Assembly (NCBI RefSeq): GCF_000730165.1
Contig: NZ_CP022112.1
Span: forward strand, 1,342,001-1,406,000
Length of the DNA: 64,000 nt
Direction: 5' to 3'
Source: Nitrospirillum viridazoti CBAmc
GTDB taxonomy: Bacteria > Pseudomonadota > Alphaproteobacteria > Azospirillales > Azospirillaceae
In this document: piece after piece, positions 1 to 10,106 of the stretch
Position numbering within the stretch: position 1 is the stretch's first letter
Layout: each line of letters opens with the position of its first letter
Notes under the pieces: generated by a model
What the model was told of the DNA's origin: nothing
What the model saw: only the letters and a program-made list of their open reading frames with translations
Databases searched by the model: none
Translations under genes and position numbers: made by a program

Positions 1-1
1 A

Positions 2-298
2 AGCCTGCTGGTCTTCACCGTGCTGCAGGCCCTGACCATGTTCTGCTTCGGCCTGGCGACCAGCAACTTCGGCGCCATGGCCATGGAACCGGTGGGCGCC
101 ATCGCCGGCACCGCCGCCTCGGTCCAGGGGTTCATCAGCACGGTGGTGGGGGCCCTGGTGGGCTTCGTCATCAGCCAGCACTTCGATGGCACCACCCTGC
201 CCCTGGTCGGCGGGTTCCTGTGCTGCGGCGTCGGCGCGCTGGCCATCGTGCTGGTGACGGAACGCTTCCAGCTGTTCCACCCGCGCATGGGGAAATGA
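2..298 (+). CDS. Bcr/CflA-type MFS drug exporter, C-terminal fragment
   Basis: The gene enters from the left edge, so only the last 98 residues are visible. They form about three hydrophobic helices separated by short loops. The stretch NFGAMAMEPVG followed by AGTAASVQGF is typical of the last third of Bcr/CflA family proton-coupled exporters, inner-membrane MFS proteins that expel drugs or small metabolites. The reading frame is open from base 2 and stops with TGA at 296-298. It faces a cupin gene tail to tail with 23 bp between. The substrate cannot be told. Family assignment rests on motif recognition of a fragment. Confidence 0.85.
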   Translation, partial: SLLVFTVLQALTMFCFGLATSNFGAMAMEPVGAIAGTAASVQGFISTVVGALVGFVISQHFDGTTLPLVGGFLCCGVGALAIVLVTERFQLFHPRMGK

Positions 299-321
299 CC
301 GGCGCCCGGCGTTTCAGGGGA

Positions 322-831
322 CTACTTATGCTCCGGCTTGTCTTCGGCCAGAGGCTGGCCCTCGTGCAGGTAGGGCGGCGCCTCGATCAGGACGAAGACG
401 ATGCGGCACGGGGTGGTGGCGCTGGGGTTGCGCCATAGGTGCATGGTGCCGCGCTGGATGATGATGCCGCCGGTGCCCACAATGGTCTTGACGCCGTCGT
501 CCAGTTCCAGCTCCACCTCGCCCGACAGGACGATGCCGTAGTCGATGCTGTTGGTGCGGTGCATGGGCGAGGAGCTACCGGGCAACATGTCCACCACCCG
601 GATGACGGAACCCTGGTTCAAGGTCAGGCCGGCGTCGCGCAGGCGACCGTCCGTCTCGTCATTGTTGTCGGCCGGGACGGTGGGCGTGGTCCAGATCAGG
701 GTGAAGGCGGCATCGCCCGAGGGGATGCGCCGGGTCGGGAACTCATCGTCCGATTTGAAGATGGCGCGCGCGCCGGCGTCGTGCCCCGTCACCACGCGGC
801 GGATGGCGGGCAGCCCTGAATCACTGATCAT
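322..831 (-). CDS. Cupin-domain protein
   Basis: 169 residues. A single cupin beta-barrel occupies the C-terminal two thirds: first motif MHRTNSIDYGIVLSGEVELEL, here with only one of the usual two histidines, and second motif GTMHLWRNPS. Such small cupins bind a metal or small ligand and are common partners of oxidative catabolic enzymes. The ATG at 829-831 was chosen because the cupin-like sequence begins there and longer versions run into the upstream gene. It starts 23 bp after the flavin monooxygenase stop and is probably co-transcribed with it. Substrate and reaction are unknown; the reduced metal-ligand set makes a binding or regulatory role as likely as catalysis. Confidence 0.8.
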   Translation of the reverse strand: MISDSGLPAIRRVVTGHDAGARAIFKSDDEFPTRRIPSGDAAFTLIWTTPTVPADNNDETDGRLRDAGLTLNQGSVIRVVDMLPGSSSPMHRTNSIDYGIVLSGEVELELDDGVKTIVGTGGIIIQRGTMHLWRNPSATTPCRIVFVLIEAPPYLHEGQPLAEDKPEHK

Positions 832-854
832 GGCATCGAGCTTTCTGCAGGGAA

Positions 855-2000
855 TCAGATATCGGCCAGCAGCGCCATCTGCGCCTTGGCCATCATGGCG
901 CCCATGATTTCGGGCGAGACGTGGTCTTGCTGCGCCTTGCCGATGGCGACACTGCTCTCCACCACCAGGCGACAGCGTTCGAAGCGCCGGTCGGTGAAGG
1001 CCCGGAAGGCGGCGGCCAAGTCGTCGTGGCGGGCCAGTTCCTCCACCAGGACCAGGGCGTCCTCCACCGCGATGCCGGCGCCGGACGCCAGGTGCGGGGT
1101 GGTGGCGTGGGCGGCGTCGCCGATCAGGATGCTGCGGCTCTTGAACCACTGATGGGGGGGCAGCAGCACGGCCTCCAGCGGGCGGACGTTGACCCAGGAG
1201 TCCGCGTTCAAATTCTCCCGCAAGATGCCCACCGGGCCGCCGAAGGGGGCCAACAGCTGGGCCAGCTGCTGGTAGGCCGTGGCCTCATCCACCCGGCGCA
1301 TCTCGGGCACGTTTTCCAGCAGCCACAGGTACATCAGGTCCTGGCTGACCGGCACCAGGCCGCAGGTCACCGGCGCGCCGACAAAGAAGTGCGAGCGGTC
1401 GATCTCAGGCGGGCGCCTGGCCACCACGCGCCAGCAATACTGGCCGGTGTAGGTGGGCTTGGGCGCGTCGGGGAACAGGAAGGACCGCGCCTTGGAGAAG
1501 GCGCCGTCGGCCGCGACCACGAAATCATAGGTGCCGGCGCCGCCGTCGCTGAAACGCACGTCCACACCATCGCCGGTGTCGGTCCATTCGGTGGCGGTCA
1601 GGCCCAGGCTGACCCGTACCCCCGCCTCACGCGTCAGCCGCGACAGCAGGGCGTGCAGGTCGGGCCGCATGATGCCGCCGGACACCGGCAGGTCGGGCTG
1701 GATGGGCCTGTCTTGCAGGTCGGTCACGGCCATGCCGTTGGGAGCGCACAGGCGCCCGCCCTTCGTCACATGGAAGCCCTGGGCCTTGAGGTCGTCCAGG
1801 ATACCCAGGGTCCGGAAGGCACGGTATGTGGGCCCCGTCACGGTGATGCCGGCGCCATAGACACGCCAGTTGGGATCGGCCTCCACCACATGCACGGGCC
1901 ACCCGGCGCGGCTGGCCAGGATGGCGAAAGACATGCCGCCGATGCCGCCGCCCAGGACAAGGATGGGGGCGCGGTCCGCGCGCGGTAAAGACTGAGGCAT
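855..2000 (-). CDS. FAD-dependent aromatic-type monooxygenase
   Basis: 381 residues. The N-terminal Rossmann motif VLGGGIGG binds FAD, the mid-protein VVAADGAFS is the DG motif of NAD(P)H-using flavin hydroxylases, and ILIGDAAHATTPHLASG is the GD motif that contacts FAD. This is the p-hydroxybenzoate/salicylate-hydroxylase class, soluble enzymes that hydroxylate aromatic or heteroaromatic substrates with O2. The ATG at 1998-2000 has GGAGAAG seven bases upstream, better than the in-frame start at 2054. First gene of a two-gene unit with the cupin. Substrate not determinable from sequence; salicylate, 6-hydroxynicotinate or FAD-dependent urate-type oxidation are all possible within the family. 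Confidence 0.88.
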   Translation of the reverse strand: MPQSLPRADRAPILVLGGGIGGMSFAILASRAGWPVHVVEADPNWRVYGAGITVTGPTYRAFRTLGILDDLKAQGFHVTKGGRLCAPNGMAVTDLQDRPIQPDLPVSGGIMRPDLHALLSRLTREAGVRVSLGLTATEWTDTGDGVDVRFSDGGAGTYDFVVAADGAFSKARSFLFPDAPKPTYTGQYCWRVVARRPPEIDRSHFFVGAPVTCGLVPVSQDLMYLWLLENVPEMRRVDEATAYQQLAQLLAPFGGPVGILRENLNADSWVNVRPLEAVLLPPHQWFKSRSILIGDAAHATTPHLASGAGIAVEDALVLVEELARHDDLAAAFRAFTDRRFERCRLVVESSVAIGKAQQDHVSPEIMGAMMAKAQMALLADI

Positions 2001-2222
2001 CGCCAACTTCTCCCGTTTCTTCCCTAGCGCGCCCTCTCGAAGGGGGCGCGTCATGGGCGATCCTAGAAGCCGCTCATCTATTGTTAAAATTGATTTGGAA
2101 GATATCTTGGCAGCTGTCCGGCCGATGGATTCAGCCTGTGCCGCCGGTACCGCTGTCGGCCGGACCGATGGGAAAAGTCGCCACGCCGGCCAACGACGCC
2201 TGACGGCCGACGGCCGGCCGGC

Positions 2223-2603
2223 CTACTCCGCCGCCAGCACCTCGCGCACCACCGTCTGCAGCTGCCGGCCGAACACCGGCTTGTACAGGATGGCCGCGGG
2301 ATGGTCCTGGTTCATGCGTTCCAGCATCGCCGGTTCGCGCGAGGCGGTGATGAAGATGACCTTGGAGCCGACGAACTCATGGATGGCGAGAGCCGCGTCC
2401 ACGCCGTCGCCCACGCCCTTCAGCCGCATGTCCATCAGCACCAGGCGGGGCCGTTGGGCCTTGGCCAGGGCGATGGCGTCGGCGGCGGTCGCGGCGGTGC
2501 CGCACACGATCAGCCCCATGTCCTCGATCTGGATGCTGAGGGTTTGGGCGATCAGGAATTCGTCATCCACGACCAGGACGCAGTCTTGCAGCCGATCGCT
2601 CAT
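2223..2603 (-). CDS. Single-domain response regulator (CheY-like)
   Basis: 126 residues made up of one receiver domain and nothing else. The acidic pair is D13-D14, the phospho-acceptor D58 in VLMDM, the switch threonine T86 and the conserved lysine K108 in YKPV. Without an output domain it probably works by protein-protein contact or as a phosphate relay, as stand-alone receivers paired with HWE/HisKA_2 kinases often do. Its ATG overlaps the stop of the upstream kinase by four bases (ATGA), so the two are translationally coupled and almost certainly cognate. Confidence 0.9.
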   Translation of the reverse strand: MSDRLQDCVLVVDDEFLIAQTLSIQIEDMGLIVCGTAATAADAIALAKAQRPRLVLMDMRLKGVGDGVDAALAIHEFVGSKVIFITASREPAMLERMNQDHPAAILYKPVFGRQLQTVVREVLAAE

Positions 2604-4735
2604 GGCGCCGCCATTTCGACGGGGGAACCCGCCACATCCACCACCGGTGTCGGCAGGATGATTTCCGCCCGTGTGCCCTTATCGAACCGCATCTCGATCG
2701 TTCCGTCCAGCTGCGCCACCAAGCCCTTTACGATGGTGCCGCCCAGACCGCGCCGGTAGCCGCCCCCATCTTCCCCCGCCGGTGGAGAGGTCGGGATGCC
2801 GTCGCCGTCATCCGCCACCACCAGCAGCACGCCTCCCTCCTCCCGGCGGCGCATCGCTATTGTGATGGTACCACGCCCTTCCGGGAAGGCATGTTTCAGC
2901 GAGTTGGTGATCAATTCAGTCACCAGCAGGCCCAAGGGGATGGCGAAATCCAAATTGACCGTCAGCGGGCAGATGGCGATGTCCAGCCCCACCCCGTCAT
3001 CCGCCCCCGACAGCAGGATGTTGCGGGCCAGTTCATCCAGGAAGGGCGCGATGTCGAAGCTCTCCAGGTCGGGGGAGGCCATCAGCTGCTGATGCACCAG
3101 GCCCAGGGCATAGACCCGGCTGCGCAGCCCCATCAGCGCCTGGCGTCCATCCGGATCCTTCAGCTGCAGGGCCTGCATCATCACCAGGCCGTCGATGATT
3201 TGCAGGTTGTTCTTCACCCGGTGATAGACCTCGCGCAACAACAGGTCGCGCTGTTTCAAGGCGGCGGTACGCTCGGCCACCACCAGTTCCAGGTCCGCCT
3301 TGGCCTCGCGTAGCGCTGCCTCCGCCTCCGCCCGTTCGGTCACGTCGATCAGCACCCCGGTGGCGCGGGTGGGGGCCCAGGTGACCGGATCGCGCGCCAC
3401 GATGGCGCTGCGATGGGATAGCCAAATCCAGCCCCCGCCCCCCTCCGCCGCGTCCGGGTCGCCGTCGGCCCGGCGCACCCGGTACTGCATCTGCACCAGT
3501 TCCGCGGCACCGGTCTGCAGCAGACTCAGGCCGGCCGCGCGTTCGCCCCGGTCATCCGGATGAACCCAATCCGCCCACGCGGCGTATTCGGGACCATGCA
3601 GGGGGAACCATCTCTCCGCCGGCAAGGTGCCGCCCGTGACCTCCGCCGTGCGCCGATCCACCCAGCCCAGGCCCCGCGCCAAATCCAATTCCCAGATGCC
3701 CAGCTTGGCGCCCTCCGCCGCCAGGCGCAGGCGCGTCTCGCTTTCCTTCAACGCCAGGGCCGTCTTGTGCATGGTGTCGATGTCCTCGACCACCGCCAGC
3801 AGCAAGGGCGGCAGCCGGGCACCGGCCTTGCGCATCCCCGCGCCACGCACCAGCGTCGCGGACACGCGGCCCCAGACGGGTGTGCCATCCTGGCGCCGGA
3901 AGCGCAGCTCGCGGACATAGACGCTGGCCTCGCCCGCCAGCAGGCGCGCCAACTCCAGCCCCTGCGCCGCGCGATCCTCCCCCCACAGCAGGTCGGGCCA
4001 AGCCATCCGGCCAGCCAGGTCGGCCCGATTGTAGCCCAGCATGCTGGCGAAGGCGTTGTTCACCCGCAGCATCAACCCGGTCTCCGGATTGACCTGCACC
4101 TTGCCCACGGCTGCCGCCTCGAAACTGGCGCGGTATTCCGCCTCGCTGCCGGCCAGGGCCTCCAGCGCCGCCGCCCGTTCGGCCAGGGCCTCCGTGAGCT
4201 GGGCGTTCGCCGCGCGCAGTTCGGCCGTGCGCTCGGCCACCCTGCGCTCCAACTCGGAATTGGCGGCCAGCACCTTGGCCTCGCTCTCCCGCAGCAGGGC
4301 GGCGGTGCGCTCCTGCTCCTGGATGGTGCGGGTCAGGTCGGCGTTCAGCCGGCCCAGCTGCGCCGGCGTGGGCAGGGCCAGCACGCGCGGCACCAGGGGC
4401 CACAGCATGGCGGCGGTGGCCACCGACAGCAACGCCGTCACCAGCTTCACCACCCCCTCCATCCCATAGGCCGGCATCCACAGGGTCAGGATGGACAGCA
4501 TGTGGGTTAGGCCGCAGGCCAGGATGAAGGCCACGAACAAATGCCCCACCCAGCGGTAGGCCAAATCGTTACGCTTGCGTACGAACCAAGCCAGCGCCAG
4601 GGGTATGGAGAAATAGGACAGGCCGATGACGGCGTCGGAACCGGCGTGTAGCCAAATAAGACCCGGCAGCCAACTGAGGCAGAAGCCATGCGGCGTCAGG
4701 CCGGATGGATCCAGCAACCAGTCCGTCAAACTCAT
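2600..4735 (-). CDS. HisKA_2-type histidine kinase with ethylene-receptor-like membrane sensor domain
   Basis: 711 residues from the ATG at 4733-4735, which has GGAGG six bases upstream. Residues about 20-130 form three membrane helices that line up with the ethylene-binding domain of plant ETR1: aspartate D34, Y41, I44-P45, F70-I71, C74 and H78 match ETR1 D25, Y32, I35-P36, F61-I62, C65 and H69 with identical spacing, including the Cys/His copper ligands, and YRWV is identical. A coiled linker follows, then two PAS domains (about 200-325 and 335-470), then the HisKA_2 phospho-acceptor H505 in YHRVKNNLQ and an HATPase with ELITNSLKHAF and DDGDGIP. What it senses is inferred: ethylene or another small Cu(I)-bound ligand. 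Coupled to the single-domain regulator downstream. Confidence 0.9.
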   Translation of the reverse strand: MSLTDWLLDPSGLTPHGFCLSWLPGLIWLHAGSDAVIGLSYFSIPLALAWFVRKRNDLAYRWVGHLFVAFILACGLTHMLSILTLWMPAYGMEGVVKLVTALLSVATAAMLWPLVPRVLALPTPAQLGRLNADLTRTIQEQERTAALLRESEAKVLAANSELERRVAERTAELRAANAQLTEALAERAAALEALAGSEAEYRASFEAAAVGKVQVNPETGLMLRVNNAFASMLGYNRADLAGRMAWPDLLWGEDRAAQGLELARLLAGEASVYVRELRFRRQDGTPVWGRVSATLVRGAGMRKAGARLPPLLLAVVEDIDTMHKTALALKESETRLRLAAEGAKLGIWELDLARGLGWVDRRTAEVTGGTLPAERWFPLHGPEYAAWADWVHPDDRGERAAGLSLLQTGAAELVQMQYRVRRADGDPDAAEGGGGWIWLSHRSAIVARDPVTWAPTRATGVLIDVTERAEAEAALREAKADLELVVAERTAALKQRDLLLREVYHRVKNNLQIIDGLVMMQALQLKDPDGRQALMGLRSRVYALGLVHQQLMASPDLESFDIAPFLDELARNILLSGADDGVGLDIAICPLTVNLDFAIPLGLLVTELITNSLKHAFPEGRGTITIAMRRREEGGVLLVVADDGDGIPTSPPAGEDGGGYRRGLGGTIVKGLVAQLDGTIEMRFDKGTRAEIILPTPVVDVAGSPVEMAAP

Positions 4736-4911
4736 AAGCGACCTCCGCCACCGGCACATCGCCAAGTCCAGAGGTTTTACCCCCAAACCTTTGCGAGTAT
4801 GGAACGGTGGCGCCGGGCATCGCGCCCGTCAAGTCGCGCGTTCGATTAGATTGACCAAGTCCTGCACGCACAGGGTGAGGCTTGCGACGCCGGGGCCGGC
4901 GTTGGCTGGTG

Positions 4912-5715
4912 TCAGCGGGCCGCCTCCTCCGCGGCCTCGGTCACCTCGCGTCGAACCAGTTTGTCCAGCAGGGGGAACTGGGGGTCGCCCAGCCAGGCGC
5001 GCACGGCGGCCACGTCGGCCAGGGCGTGCAGGGCGGCCGTCGCCTGCTCCGGCCGGCCGACCTTGACGGAGATGCCGCCCAAGGCATGCACGCTCTCGAA
5101 CGCATGTTCATCCGGCACGTCGTCGCCGATGAAGATGGGACGGCGGCCCTTGAACGGTTCCACGGTCATGAAGCGATAGACGGCATCCCCCTTGAGGGCT
5201 GCGGCCGGCAGCAATTCCACGCCCACATTGCCTTCGACCACCCGGTAGCCGTCGGGCAGGCCGGGTAGCGCCGCCTTGGCCAGCCGGGTGATATGGTCCA
5301 GGGATTGCGGGTGCGGCCCGGTGTGGATGGCCAACACCGGGCCCTTGCGCTCGATGACGATGTTGGGGGCGCGGCCCAGTTCAGCCTCAGCCCGATCCGC
5401 CAGGGCGGCCAGGGCCGGGGGCTCCTCCGCCGCCACCGCCGGCTCGTCCGGAGACAGCCGCAGCTCGATCCCGAACAGCCCGCCGGCGCGCAGCACCATG
5501 GGCTGGAACAGCGTGTCGATGGACGCCAGCGAGCGGCCACTGATCACCGCGACAGCCCCGCCCAGCTGGCGGTCCAGGTTGGACAGCAGGGTGCGCAACT
5601 CGTCATCCACCACCACGCCGGTGGGGTCCTTGTGGTGTTCCAGCAGCGTCCCGTCAATGTCCAGGAACAGGGCCCAGCGGTCCCCGGCGGCGGGCGCCAG
5701 GGCGGGGGACGGCAT
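4912..5715 (-). CDS. otsB: Trehalose-6-phosphate phosphatase
   Basis: 267 residues, normal for OtsB. HAD-superfamily motifs are in order: DIDGTLL with the nucleophile and acid/base aspartates near the N-terminus, VISGRS as motif II, and GDDVPDEHAF near residue 215 carrying the metal-binding acidic residues. It removes phosphate from trehalose 6-phosphate in the cytoplasm to give trehalose, a stress protectant. The ATG at 5713-5715 starts four bases after the stop of the synthase gene and puts the catalytic motif at the usual distance from the N-terminus. The operon partner strongly supports the assignment; a related sugar-phosphate phosphatase is the only real alternative. Confidence 0.92.
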   Translation of the reverse strand: MPSPALAPAAGDRWALFLDIDGTLLEHHKDPTGVVVDDELRTLLSNLDRQLGGAVAVISGRSLASIDTLFQPMVLRAGGLFGIELRLSPDEPAVAAEEPPALAALADRAEAELGRAPNIVIERKGPVLAIHTGPHPQSLDHITRLAKAALPGLPDGYRVVEGNVGVELLPAAALKGDAVYRFMTVEPFKGRRPIFIGDDVPDEHAFESVHALGGISVKVGRPEQATAALHALADVAAVRAWLGDPQFPLLDKLVRREVTEAAEEAAR

Positions 5716-5719
5716 CGCT

Positions 5720-7642
<1,923 letters not shown>

Positions 7643-7676
7643 GGTGATACACCCATACCCTATCGGTTAAGAAAAC

Positions 7677-7713
7677 TATGACCTGGTGTTATGATTGCAA
7701 TAATCAGGTCATA
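7677..7713. repeat. Inverted repeat upstream of the trehalose operon
   Basis: TATGACCTG at 7677-7685 is repeated in perfect inverted form, CAGGTCATA, at 7705-7713 with a 19-base spacer. On the minus strand the second arm is followed by GTTTTCTT, so it could be an intrinsic terminator for the upstream glucosidase operon, a leader attenuator, or an operator for the synthase gene that starts 35 bases further on. Confidence 0.5.
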
Positions 7714-7919
7714 TATCGCGCAGATCGAACAGATATAGCCGTAACGGCGTTTTCTATTGCTCCGCCCCTCAGTATTCATGTAGGAATTCTAGAGACGAGA
7801 TTGTGTTCCAAAAAAGGCAACCGCGGCGGAGGCGGGACCGAAAATCCGCATAGGCAGCGTAAGACCGTGGCGGAGCATCCGCCGGTTCCTTGGTCCCATC
7901 GCCGTAGACCTATCGGCCC

Positions 7920-10088
7920 TTACGAGCGGACGATGAGCGGCACCAGGCCTTCCTCGTGGTCAGAGATGGAGGCGATGACCTGCCCCCCCATGCGCTGGAA
8001 GAAAAGATCGACGGTGTGTTCCCCCACCGTCACGCGGCGCACGGTCAGTTGATCGATACCGATGGGCAGCTTGGGGCGGTTGACGTGGATTTCCCCCCGC
8101 CAGCCGTCGACCTCGATGCCCAGGCAGGCCTGCAATAGCATGAAGACCGAACCGGCGGCCCAGGCCTGAGGCACGCAGGCCACCGGATAGGCGATGGGCG
8201 TCTCCCCCTGTTCACGCGGGAAGCCGCAGAACAGCTCGGGCAGGCGCATACCGAAGCGCACCGCCGCCTCGAAGGTGTCGCTCATCAGCTTCACCACGCC
8301 CCCGCGCACGCCATAGCGCGCCAGACCGGCGGCGCAGATGGCGGTGTCGTGCGGCCACACGGAGCCGTTGTGGTAGGACATGGGGTTGAAGCAGACCTCG
8401 GTGTCCGCCAGCGTGCGGATGCCCCAGCCGGTGTGGAAGGCGCCGGCCAACAGCTGGTCCGCCACGCGGTGCGCCCGCTCCGGCGAGGGCAGGCCCACGA
8501 ACAGCAGATGCCCGACGTTGGAGGCGCGCACGCGGCAGGGCCTGCCCTTGCCGTCCAGCGCCAGGGCGTAGAAGCCCATGTCCTCCATCCAGAAATGGGT
8601 TTCCACCGCCTGGCGCAGGGCCTCGGCCCGATGCTGCCAGTAGGCGGCCTGCGCGTCCTCCCCCCGCCGCTTGGCCAGGCGGGCCAGGCCGCAATAGGCG
8701 GCGTAGACGTAGCCCTGGACCTCGACCAGGGCAATGGGCCCCTCCGGCAGGCTGCCGTCGGCATGCTGGATGCTGTCGAAGCTGTCCTTCCAGCCCTGGT
8801 TCGCCAAGCCGGATTCCTCGGCGCGCTGGTAGTCGACGAAGCCGTCGCCGTTCTGGTCGCCCGCCCCTTCCATCCACGCGGCGGCGGCGCAGAGCGAGGG
8901 CCACAGCTGGTCGATGAAGGCCATGTCCCCGGTGCGGTCGGCGTAGACCGAGGCCAGGTAGATGTAGAGCGGCGTGGTGTCGACGCTGCCGTAATAGCGG
9001 CCGAAGGGCAGCTCACGCAGCACCGCCATCTCCCCCTTGCGCGTCTCATGCAGGATCTTGCCCGGCTGAGCGTCGCTGAAGGGTGCCGTTTCGGTGGCCT
9101 GATGGGTGGCGAGGAAGGCCAGCACCCCCCGCGCCAGGCGGGGGTTCAGCCACATCATCTGCAAGGCGGAGATGATGCCGTCGCGGCCGAAGGCGGTGGA
9201 GAACCAGGGGATGCCGGCATAGGGGTAGGGGCCGGTGGCCAGTTCCGTCGTCAGCAGGGCGGTGTCCGCCTGGGCGCGCGCCAGCCAGTCGTTGAACACC
9301 CGGCCGGAGCTGTAGACGCTGGCGCCGCGGCGGCGCTTGGTGCGCATCTCCAGCCGCGCCCGCACCGCGGCGGCACGGAAGCGCACGCGGCTGGGCGTGT
9401 CCGTGCGCTCGGTTCCGACCTCGATGTACAGGACGTGGTCGCCGCGTTTGGGCAGGTTGATGTTGAACACGGCGCGATCGCCCTGCAGCCGGTCGGGGGC
9501 CTGACTGAAGGACAGGGTGGACTGGCGGGTCACCTGGTCCAGGCCCTCATAGCTCAGCGTCACGCCGTCGCCGGACAGCTGGGCCTCATGCGTGCGGCCG
9601 CGCAGTTGGCGGGTGGAGCCCCGCACCTCGAACATGTCGCGGAAGTCTGCGGCGAAATTGAAGGTCAGCGGCACGACGATGTCGCTGCCGCCGAAATTGG
9701 ACAGGGTCACCCGCTCATACAGCCGGTTCTGCCACAGGATGCGCGTGCGCTCGATATGGATGACACCCCACAGGGTCATGCCGCCGCCGGGGGCGGGCAT
9801 GGGCACATTGGTGCTGTTGGCCGTGAACAGGATGTTGTCCTCGCTGAGCGAGGCGCCCAGCAGCGACGGCTCCTTATCGCCGATGCGCAGCTGATAGCGG
9901 GACAGGATGCGGGTGTCGTCCACGAACAGGCCGTCGCCCTGGCCCAGGATGTCGCCATGGGCGTCGGCCACGACGAAGCAATCGCCATGCTTCAGCGCGA
10001 ACAGCTTGAAGGTCTCGCGCGGGCCGCTGCCGTCGGGGCCGGCCAGGCCGATGGCCGGGTCCAACTGTCGTTCGTCGAGGGCTGCCAT
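7920..10088 (-). CDS. Glycogen-debranching-type amylo-alpha-1,6-glucosidase
   Basis: 722 residues. An N-terminal beta-rich domain (about 25-230, GDILGQGDGLFVDDTRILSR) is followed by an (alpha/alpha)6 barrel (about 280-660) with GIPWFSTAFGRDG, ESGLANQGWKDSFDS and NPMSYHNGSVWPHD, the signature of bacterial GDE-type amylo-1,6-glucosidases related to GH133/GH63. These hydrolyse alpha-1,6 or related linkages of storage or compatible glucans in the cytoplasm; no signal peptide is seen. ATG at 10086-10088 preferred; a GTG at 10101-10103 just three bases after the preceding stop is the alternative. It follows the GT4 gene directly and is upstream of the trehalose operon, so a linked role in glucan or osmolyte metabolism is likely. 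Confidence 0.88.
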   Translation of the reverse strand: MAALDERQLDPAIGLAGPDGSGPRETFKLFALKHGDCFVVADAHGDILGQGDGLFVDDTRILSRYQLRIGDKEPSLLGASLSEDNILFTANSTNVPMPAPGGGMTLWGVIHIERTRILWQNRLYERVTLSNFGGSDIVVPLTFNFAADFRDMFEVRGSTRQLRGRTHEAQLSGDGVTLSYEGLDQVTRQSTLSFSQAPDRLQGDRAVFNINLPKRGDHVLYIEVGTERTDTPSRVRFRAAAVRARLEMRTKRRRGASVYSSGRVFNDWLARAQADTALLTTELATGPYPYAGIPWFSTAFGRDGIISALQMMWLNPRLARGVLAFLATHQATETAPFSDAQPGKILHETRKGEMAVLRELPFGRYYGSVDTTPLYIYLASVYADRTGDMAFIDQLWPSLCAAAAWMEGAGDQNGDGFVDYQRAEESGLANQGWKDSFDSIQHADGSLPEGPIALVEVQGYVYAAYCGLARLAKRRGEDAQAAYWQHRAEALRQAVETHFWMEDMGFYALALDGKGRPCRVRASNVGHLLFVGLPSPERAHRVADQLLAGAFHTGWGIRTLADTEVCFNPMSYHNGSVWPHDTAICAAGLARYGVRGGVVKLMSDTFEAAVRFGMRLPELFCGFPREQGETPIAYPVACVPQAWAAGSVFMLLQACLGIEVDGWRGEIHVNRPKLPIGIDQLTVRRVTVGEHTVDLFFQRMGGQVIASISDHEEGLVPLIVRS

Positions 10089-10106
10089 GGGGTCCGGTCT
10101 CACGGC

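Noticed and set aside
4888-4903. ACGCCG/CGGCGT hairpin after the trehalose phosphatase gene
   Set aside because: Six-base stem with no T-run; too weak to call a terminator.
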